A stretch of 28,886 bases of DNA from a virus, in IMG/VR virus record IMGVR_UViG_3300006071_000068, positions 1 to 28,886 of that record; one strand, written 5' to 3'. Numbering within the stretch: the first letter of the stretch is position 1; every line of letters starts with the position of its first letter. The notes under the pieces were generated by a model. That model did no database searches. It worked only from the letters and a program-made list of their open reading frames with translations, and was not told where the DNA came from. Positions 24,226-28,886 of the stretch are shown here, one piece after another. Position numbers and translations under genes: made by a program.

Positions 24226-26586
24226 ATGGCTGAAGTCACAGGAACACTAACAGGCGCAGATGGCGTTCAAGATGTCATTTTAAATAATGCGGCTACCGAA
24301 GCGACTTTAAGGTTACTGCTCCAAGCTACCTTAGCCACTACTAAAGAACAGCGCGATGCCATTAAAGAAATGGCTGACAAGGTGGGTCTAAGCAATGAAA
24401 CTATTGATGAGACCAACAGAAAAACTGCTCAACTTGGCAACAACGCCAATCAACTTTCAGACAAGTTTACAAATTTATCAATAGTTGCTAGTCAAGTAAG
24501 TAATGCATTTTCATCTTTATATGGAGCCACTGCTAAATTAACATCTGGTACTGGTAGCCTAGCTGATGTATTAGGCAGTTTTGCTAAATTGCCATTAGGT
24601 ATTGGGGCAGTTGCGGGTGGATTGCAACAGTTGGCTACTTACCAAGAAACTATGCTTAAATCGTACAGATCGGTAGCTGATGCTGGAGCAAGTTTTGGAG
24701 GAAGTTTAACTGAATTACGATTGGCTGCAAGTAATTCATATTTGACACTAGCAGAGTTTACCAATGTCATAAAAACTAACAGTACTACCTTAGCCAAAAT
24801 GGGCGGCACTGTTACTGAAGGTGCTCGTGCATTTGCTGTATTGCAAAATTCAATTATGAGCGGCAAAATCGGCGACCAACTATTATCCTTAGGATATAGT
24901 TCTGAAGAAGTTGGTAATGGCATGTTAGGATTCATTACTGCTACAGGTGGTAGATCAAAAACTGAATTGGCCAACACCGCGGCTCTAACTGAAGCTACTG
25001 GTCAGTACTTAACTGAATTAGATAAACTATCAGAGTTTAGTGGTATTAGTAGAAAACAACAAGAAGAAGAAATGAAAAAAGCTGCCAGTCAGGCAGCATA
25101 CCAGCGGGCATTATCAAAACTTTCAGAAGACCAACGAGCCAGAGCCGCTGTGGGGTTACAAGCGGCTATTAATTCAGGTATTCCTGGTGCGGTCGAAGCG
25201 TTCCAATCTAAGATTGCTGGCTTACCGCCCATGACTGATGATGCTAGAAAATTTACAGGTATGTTCGGCGAAGCAGCCGATGGTGTAAATCAAATGGCCG
25301 ATGCGGCACTTGATACTAAAGGTACAATGGATCAAGTTGAGCAGGGATTTGGTAACTTTAATCAAGGTATAGTTGAACAAGTTGATGCACTTGGCACTGC
25401 TGGCGATGCAATGACATTCAGTAATAAACTAATGAATGCCGCAAGTTTGAATGCAACTAATTTGATTAAAAAAGGTGCAGATACTGCGGCTGGCACAATT
25501 AATTTATTTCACGAGATTACCAAAGATCAAGCTGAGCGCAATAGTTCGCAAGCTAAACAAGCCGCAGAAAGCGAACAGGCAATTAAACAAATGGGGCAAA
25601 GTATATTGAATAATTTATTGCCTATCATTGCAGATTTACTAACACCTTTAAATTATTTGGTACAGGGTTTTGGGTATTTGGTAAGTTCGTTAGGTAAAAG
25701 CAGAATATTATTTGATGGCTTGGCGATTGCATTAGGTGCAGTTGTCACTGGGCTTATTGCATACAAGGCCTACATTGGAGTACAAAATTTAACTAATGCG
25801 TTCACTGCGGCGCGTGGTGGAAGAGGTGGAATTGGTGGAGTTGCTCGAGGATTAGCCGGAGTTTTAACCAAGCGTGACGGCCAATCTCCAGGAACTGCGT
25901 TATATGTAGAAGTTGTTGGTGGAGGTGGTGGCGCAGGTGGAGTAATAGAAGATTTATTAGGTGGCGGTGGAGAAGGGAAATCATCAACCCGAACAGCTAG
26001 AGAAGCAAAAGCAAATCAATTAAGATCGAGAAAATTAGGTCTAGGTAAAAACTTCTTAAAATATGCATCTAAATTAAAAGGTGTTGCTGGTGTTGGCACT
26101 GTGCTAGGCGGATTAGAAGCTGGTGGCGAAGTATTAGATATTGAAAAACAAGTTGAAGCAGGCACTATTACCAAACAGGAAGCTAGAAAACAAGAAGGCG
26201 GTATTGCTGGCGGGTTAGCAGGTGGCGCCGCAGGCGGTTGGGGCGGAGCAGCCGCTGGTGCGGCAATTGGAACAATGATATTCCCAGGCGTAGGAACTGC
26301 TATCGGTGGCTTAATTGGTGGTATTGGTGGCGGATTCTTAGGTGACAAGATTGGAAAAATTGCTGGTGAGTTCGTTGGTGATAAACTTAGTTCAGAAAAT
26401 AAGAGCACAGATCCTGCACAACCATCATCAAGTGGCAATAGCATGGATCCAGAACACAAAGCACTAATGAACAAACAATTAGAAATATTAGAACAACAAC
26501 GTCTGTTGCAAGAAAAACAATTGCAACATTTAGATGATATCAACGATAACACCGAAGGGAAAAAGAGTTGGTTGTGGGGACACTAA
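24226..26586 (+). CDS. Tail tape measure protein (gp29-like role)
   Basis: The product has 786 residues (T4 gp29: 590). Residues 1-130 are helical and hydrophilic (LRLLLQATLATTKEQRDAIK). A long helical, Ala/Gly/Ser-rich body follows. A membrane-length hydrophobic helix lies at about 497-520 (GLAIALGAVVTGLIAYKAYI). Gly-rich linkers follow at 532-590, then an extreme glycine-zipper region at about 655-710 (AGGLAGGAAGGWGGAAAGAA). The C-terminus is a predicted coiled coil (KQLEILEQQRLLQEKQLQHL). Long helices with internal hydrophobic segments are the hallmark of tape measures, which set tail length and may enter the host membrane during DNA injection. It is followed by the portal gene after 28 bases. 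No metallopeptidase or lysozyme motif was seen. Confidence 0.75.
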   Translation: MAEVTGTLTGADGVQDVILNNAATEATLRLLLQATLATTKEQRDAIKEMADKVGLSNETIDETNRKTAQLGNNANQLSDKFTNLSIVASQVSNAFSSLYGATAKLTSGTGSLADVLGSFAKLPLGIGAVAGGLQQLATYQETMLKSYRSVADAGASFGGSLTELRLAASNSYLTLAEFTNVIKTNSTTLAKMGGTVTEGARAFAVLQNSIMSGKIGDQLLSLGYSSEEVGNGMLGFITATGGRSKTELANTAALTEATGQYLTELDKLSEFSGISRKQQEEEMKKAASQAAYQRALSKLSEDQRARAAVGLQAAINSGIPGAVEAFQSKIAGLPPMTDDARKFTGMFGEAADGVNQMADAALDTKGTMDQVEQGFGNFNQGIVEQVDALGTAGDAMTFSNKLMNAASLNATNLIKKGADTAAGTINLFHEITKDQAERNSSQAKQAAESEQAIKQMGQSILNNLLPIIADLLTPLNYLVQGFGYLVSSLGKSRILFDGLAIALGAVVTGLIAYKAYIGVQNLTNAFTAARGGRGGIGGVARGLAGVLTKRDGQSPGTALYVEVVGGGGGAGGVIEDLLGGGGEGKSSTRTAREAKANQLRSRKLGLGKNFLKYASKLKGVAGVGTVLGGLEAGGEVLDIEKQVEAGTITKQEARKQEGGIAGGLAGGAAGGWGGAAAGAAIGTMIFPGVGTAIGGLIGGIGGGFLGDKIGKIAGEFVGDKLSSENKSTDPAQPSSSGNSMDPEHKALMNKQLEILEQQRLLQEKQLQHLDDINDNTEGKKSWLWGH

Positions 26587-26587
26587 G

Positions 26588-26607
26588 AGTAAATAACTAA
26601 CTTGGAG
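26588..26607 (+). promoter_or_regulatory. Portal start region: GTAAATA element and Shine-Dalgarno for a TTG start
   Basis: AGTAAATA (26588-26595) is a weak late-promoter match. GGAG at 26604-26607 is a clear Shine-Dalgarno 7 bases before TTG at 26615. The frame has a stop upstream (TAA at 26594-26596) and no ATG between, which fixes TTG as the portal start. Confidence 0.5.
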
Positions 26608-26614
26608 AAATAGA

Positions 26615-28357
26615 TTGTCTTGGAAAAAATACTTTACGCCTGTTAATATATCAGGAAAAAACAGTCCTATTAGCGGTAGTACTAGTTTGAACTTGGGCAA
26701 TAATCCTAGCCGTTCAAATTATAGTAGCTATTTGCCTGACGTTTATGCTGGCCATCCTAACCGTTTAGAGCGTTATGGGCAGTATGATACAATGGACAGC
26801 GACAGTGAAGTTAACGCGGCATTCGATATCTTAGCCGAATTCTGCTGTCAATTAAACGAAGAAAACGGCACTCCGTTCCAAATTAAATTTAAAGAACAAG
26901 CAACAACTACTGAAATTAAGATTATTAAAAAGTATCTACAACAGTGGTGTAAGTTAAACAAATTCCCTGTTCGTATGTTTAAAATCGTACGAAATGCATT
27001 TAAATTTGGTGATAGTTTCTTTGTACGTGACCCAGAAACACAGGCTTGGATGTATGTAGATCCTGCTAAAGTAGACAAAATTATTGTTAATGAAAGCGAT
27101 GGCAAAAAGCCAGAGCAATATCACATTCGTGATTTTAACCCAAACTTTGAAGCCCTAAGTACAACGGCTATTCAACCTAGCAATCAAAACGGTGGCGGAA
27201 GTCAGTTTGGTGGAAGTTATGGAAGCGGTGGTGGAGCCGCAGGTGGCGCACGAGGCATGGTGGGATCATTCCCTACAACTGCCAATAGTAGCCGCTTTAG
27301 TGAAAATCAAAACCAATACGCTATTGATGCTAGACACGTTATTCACATTTCAATGAGTGAAGGACTGGACAATAACTTCCCATTTGGTAATAGTTTGATG
27401 GAAAGTATCTTTAAAGTCTTTAAACAAAAAGAACTTTTAGAAGATGCTATCCTTATCTATCGTATACAACGTGCTCCAGAACGGCGTGTATTCCACATTG
27501 ACGTAGGTAATATGCCCAGTCACTTGGCCATGGCATTCGTTGAACGTGTTAAAAATGAAATTAACCAACGCCGTATTCCAAGTGCAGGTGGCGGTGGACA
27601 AAGTTTAATTGACGCAAGTTATAATCCGTTGAGTATCAACGAAGATTATTTCTTCCCAACGACCGCTGAAGGCCGTGGTAGTAAGGTTGAAATCTTACAA
27701 GGCGGACAAAACTTAGGAGAAATTGATGACCTTAAGTACTTTACTAACAAATTGTTTAGAGCTTTGCGGATTCCTAGCAGTTACTTACCTACTGGTTCGG
27801 ATGATGGAGGAAGCAACTACAATGACGGACGAGTCGGGACAGCCTTTATACAAGAGTTACGGTTCAACAAATACTGCGAAAGACTCCAATCTTTAATTAC
27901 AGACCCATTTGATATTGAGTTCAAAGCATATCTACATACACAAGGTATCAATATTGACAGCAATATTTTTGACCTAAAATTTAATCCTCCACAAAACTTT
28001 GCGTCATATCGCCAAGCAGAAATGGATACTGCCCGTGTTAATACATTTAACACTATGGTAGCTATTCCGTTTATCAGTAAACGCTTTGCTCTAGAACGAT
28101 TCTTAGGACTAACAAGAGAAGAAATCGCACAAAATGCTACTCAGTGGAAAGAAGAAAATGTTGATGAAGACCAATTCCTAAGTGCAAGTAGTGAAATGCG
28201 TAGCGCAGGAATTACTGCCAACGGCATGGCAGGAGACATTGGCAGTTTAAGTGCCCCGACACCCGAAGAAGGAGCAATGGGCGGAGAAGGCGATGAAGCC
28301 GCAATGGCACCAACACCAGGTGGAGACACTGGTGAAGCCGCTACTCCTGCCGCATAA
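26615..28357 (+). CDS. 20: Portal vertex protein gp20-like
   Basis: The product has 580 residues (T4 gp20: 524). Conserved portal segments are unmistakable: LERYGQYDTMDSDSEVNAAF (51-70), LLEDAILIYRIQRAPERRVF then HIDVGNMP (about 272-300), GRGSKVEILQGGQNLGEIDD (about 351-370), RALRIPSSYLPTG and YNDGRVGTAFIQELRF. The dodecameric portal starts head assembly, is the channel for DNA packaging with the terminase, and later joins the neck. Two oddities: a Gly-rich insertion at about 191-217 (NGGGSQFGGSYGSGGGAAGG) and an acidic Ala/Pro/Gly tail of about 35 residues. The start codon is TTG with a good ribosome site. It follows the tape measure; a small gene and a gp67-like gene follow, as in the T4 20-67 order. 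Confidence 0.95.
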   Translation: MSWKKYFTPVNISGKNSPISGSTSLNLGNNPSRSNYSSYLPDVYAGHPNRLERYGQYDTMDSDSEVNAAFDILAEFCCQLNEENGTPFQIKFKEQATTTEIKIIKKYLQQWCKLNKFPVRMFKIVRNAFKFGDSFFVRDPETQAWMYVDPAKVDKIIVNESDGKKPEQYHIRDFNPNFEALSTTAIQPSNQNGGGSQFGGSYGSGGGAAGGARGMVGSFPTTANSSRFSENQNQYAIDARHVIHISMSEGLDNNFPFGNSLMESIFKVFKQKELLEDAILIYRIQRAPERRVFHIDVGNMPSHLAMAFVERVKNEINQRRIPSAGGGGQSLIDASYNPLSINEDYFFPTTAEGRGSKVEILQGGQNLGEIDDLKYFTNKLFRALRIPSSYLPTGSDDGGSNYNDGRVGTAFIQELRFNKYCERLQSLITDPFDIEFKAYLHTQGINIDSNIFDLKFNPPQNFASYRQAEMDTARVNTFNTMVAIPFISKRFALERFLGLTREEIAQNATQWKEENVDEDQFLSASSEMRSAGITANGMAGDIGSLSAPTPEEGAMGGEGDEAAMAPTPGGDTGEAATPAA

Positions 28358-28360
28358 ATA
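28353..28360 (+). promoter_or_regulatory. Late-promoter-like element overlapping the portal stop codon
   Basis: CATAAATA contains the portal stop (TAA, 28355-28357) and ends 7 bases before the next ATG at 28368, with no Shine-Dalgarno in between. The same geometry is seen before gp25. If active, it would give a transcript with about a 2-base leader. Confidence 0.35.
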
Positions 28361-28367
28361 CACTACT

Positions 28368-28616
28368 ATGTTTTTAAGAGAATTCATTTATTTCGATCGT
28401 GATCACGCTGGTCCACAAGAGGATGACCGTTATGTCAGCCAAAATGACACTGACAATATCCTTAAAAGATCAGACTATCGCAAGACACGTTTGACATTAA
28501 AAATGATCAATGATATTAGAAAAGCCAGTGAGGCACATAACAAAGAGCACAAAGAAGAATTGGGTTTAGTTCGTAAAATGTATGCGGCTCCGCCCCCAGA
28601 AGCTGCCGCACAATAA
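28368..28616 (+). CDS. Small gene between portal and prohead core, unknown function
   Basis: The product has 82 residues. The frame is open further upstream inside the portal gene, but the ATG at 28368, 10 bases after the portal stop, is the sensible start (MFLREFIYFDRDH). It is a hydrophilic, mostly helical protein: DNILKRSDYRKTRLTLKMIN, then KASEAHNKEHKEELGLVRKM and an Ala/Pro-rich end. I know of no characterised domain. Its place between portal and a gp67-like gene suggests a head-assembly or scaffold role, and similar short genes follow the portal in aquatic T4-like phages. No Shine-Dalgarno is visible. Confidence 0.7.
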   Translation: MFLREFIYFDRDHAGPQEDDRYVSQNDTDNILKRSDYRKTRLTLKMINDIRKASEAHNKEHKEELGLVRKMYAAPPPEAAAQ

Positions 28617-28640
28617 CACACACTATAACTAACACACACT
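28614..28640 (+). repeat. 11-base direct repeat
   Basis: TAACACACACT occurs at 28614-28624 and again at 28630-28640, 16 bases apart. The first copy includes the stop codon of the preceding gene. No function known. Confidence 0.6.
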
Positions 28641-28644
28641 GAAA

Positions 28645-28651
28645 CTAAATA
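28645..28651 (+). promoter_or_regulatory. Candidate late promoter (CTAAATA) for the gp67-like gene
   Basis: CTAAATA lies in the 184-base gap 28617-28800. CTAAATA-like late promoters are described for T4-like cyanophages, to my knowledge. A second GTAAATA is at 28751-28757, inside a hairpin loop. Confidence 0.35.
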
Positions 28652-28674
28652 TTTTTAACAAAAAATTGTCAATA

Positions 28675-28766
28675 TAGAGTTAAACTCTAGCACTTTCTGG
28701 CCAAAACCGCTCGTTTTCAGCCTATTTCCAGCACGTAATATTACTGTAGTGTAAATATTGCTACAG
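28675..28766 (+). other. Hairpins in the leader of the gp67-like gene
   Basis: TAGAGTT-A-AACTCTA (28675-28689) is a near-perfect inverted repeat. CTGTAG (28744-28749) pairs with CTACAG (28761-28766) around an 11-base loop holding GTAAATA. Neither has a U-run. Downstream, AGGAG (28785-28789) is a strong ribosome site 11 bases before the ATG. Apart from these, the repeat and the CTAAATA element, nothing else is seen in 28617-28800. Confidence 0.45.
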
Positions 28767-28800
28767 CCTTGCCGCTACCCTAATAGGAGAAATTAATAAC

Positions 28801-28886
28801 ATGTCTACAAAATTTGAACAATTACTAGACTTACTTGTAAACGAAGACATGGAAGGTGCTAACGCTCTATTCCACGAAATCGTTGT
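28801..28886 (+). CDS. Prohead core protein, gp67-like (N-terminal fragment)
   Basis: Only 28 codons are visible before the window ends: MSTKFEQLLDLLVNEDMEGA then NALFHEIVV. The pattern resembles the start of T4 gp67 (about LIEAIKSNDLVAARKLFAEA), an 80-residue prohead core (scaffold) protein encoded just after the portal gene in T4. The position agrees. The start is firm: a strong AGGAG site 11 bases upstream and an in-frame ATG. The rest of the gene, and probably the prohead protease gene, lie to the right. Confidence 0.55.
   Translation, partial: MSTKFEQLLDLLVNEDMEGANALFHEIV

Noticed and set aside
24639-26552. Minus-strand ORFs opposite the tape measure (including 26016-26552, 178 codons)
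   Set aside because: Pro/Ile/Ala-rich translation is the antisense of the Gly/Ala-rich tape-measure segment; no ribosome site or family features.
28251-28367. Longer start for the small gene after the portal
   Set aside because: The upstream extension lies inside the portal frame with low-complexity content; the ATG at 28368 begins the plausible protein.
1-28886. CRISPR array, insertion sequence, integrase, attachment site, diversity-generating retroelement or retron
   Set aside because: No regularly spaced repeats, transposase, recombinase or reverse transcriptase were seen.

Overview
This window is a late-structural segment of an AT-rich (roughly 36-38% G+C by eye) T4-like myovirus. It carries recognisable counterparts of T4 genes 6, 25, 5, 53, 48/54, 55, 47, 46, 26, 20 and probably 67. 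Several T4 genes appear in the versions I associate with aquatic/marine T4-like phages: a 99-residue gp53, a very large structural protein after gp6, and a Mre11/Rad50 pair next to gp55. The host cannot be determined from the sequence.

Layout. (1) Positions 1-17069, minus strand: a tightly packed baseplate operon, transcribed right to left. Order: tube cap/initiator (gp48/54-like), gp53, a 1098-residue putative hub protein, gp5 spike, gp25, gp6, then a giant structural protein (at least 2150 residues) that runs off the left edge in FG-GAP-type beta-propeller repeats. (2) 17070-17195: divergent control region. (3) 17196-21657, plus strand: late sigma factor gp55, Mre11-like gp47, Rad50-like gp46, an unknown basic protein and a GIY-YIG-type nuclease. 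Sigma70-like promoter matches precede gp55 and gp47. (4) 21658-22107: a 450-base stretch with no convincing gene. It holds many strong hairpins, a possible pseudoknot and a perfect T4-type late promoter (TATAAATA). (5) 22108-23025, plus: a low-complexity protein with a possible prohead-protease leader. (6) 23022-24139, minus: gp26-like hub subunit and a small downstream gene. (7) 24226-28886, plus: tape measure, portal gp20, a small unknown gene and the start of a gp67-like prohead core gene.

How the parts fit. Baseplate and tail genes (regions 1, 6, 7) build the contractile-tail baseplate, its cell-wall-cutting spike and its length ruler. Portal and gp67-like genes start head assembly. gp55 would direct host RNA polymerase to the TATAAATA-like late promoters before several structural units. 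gp46/gp47 would process DNA ends for recombination-dependent replication. The gp55-47-46 island with sigma70-like signals sits between late modules on both sides.

Most unusual points: a GC-elevated structured-RNA candidate next to the GIY-YIG gene; a gp5 spike whose apparent wall-degrading domain lies after the beta-helix; a gp55 with about 130 extra residues inside it; a capsid-targeting-like N-terminus on the 305-residue protein; and two genes whose late-promoter match overlaps the preceding stop codon exactly 7 bases before the ATG, which suggests nearly leaderless late transcripts. All identifications are by eye; no database search was run.
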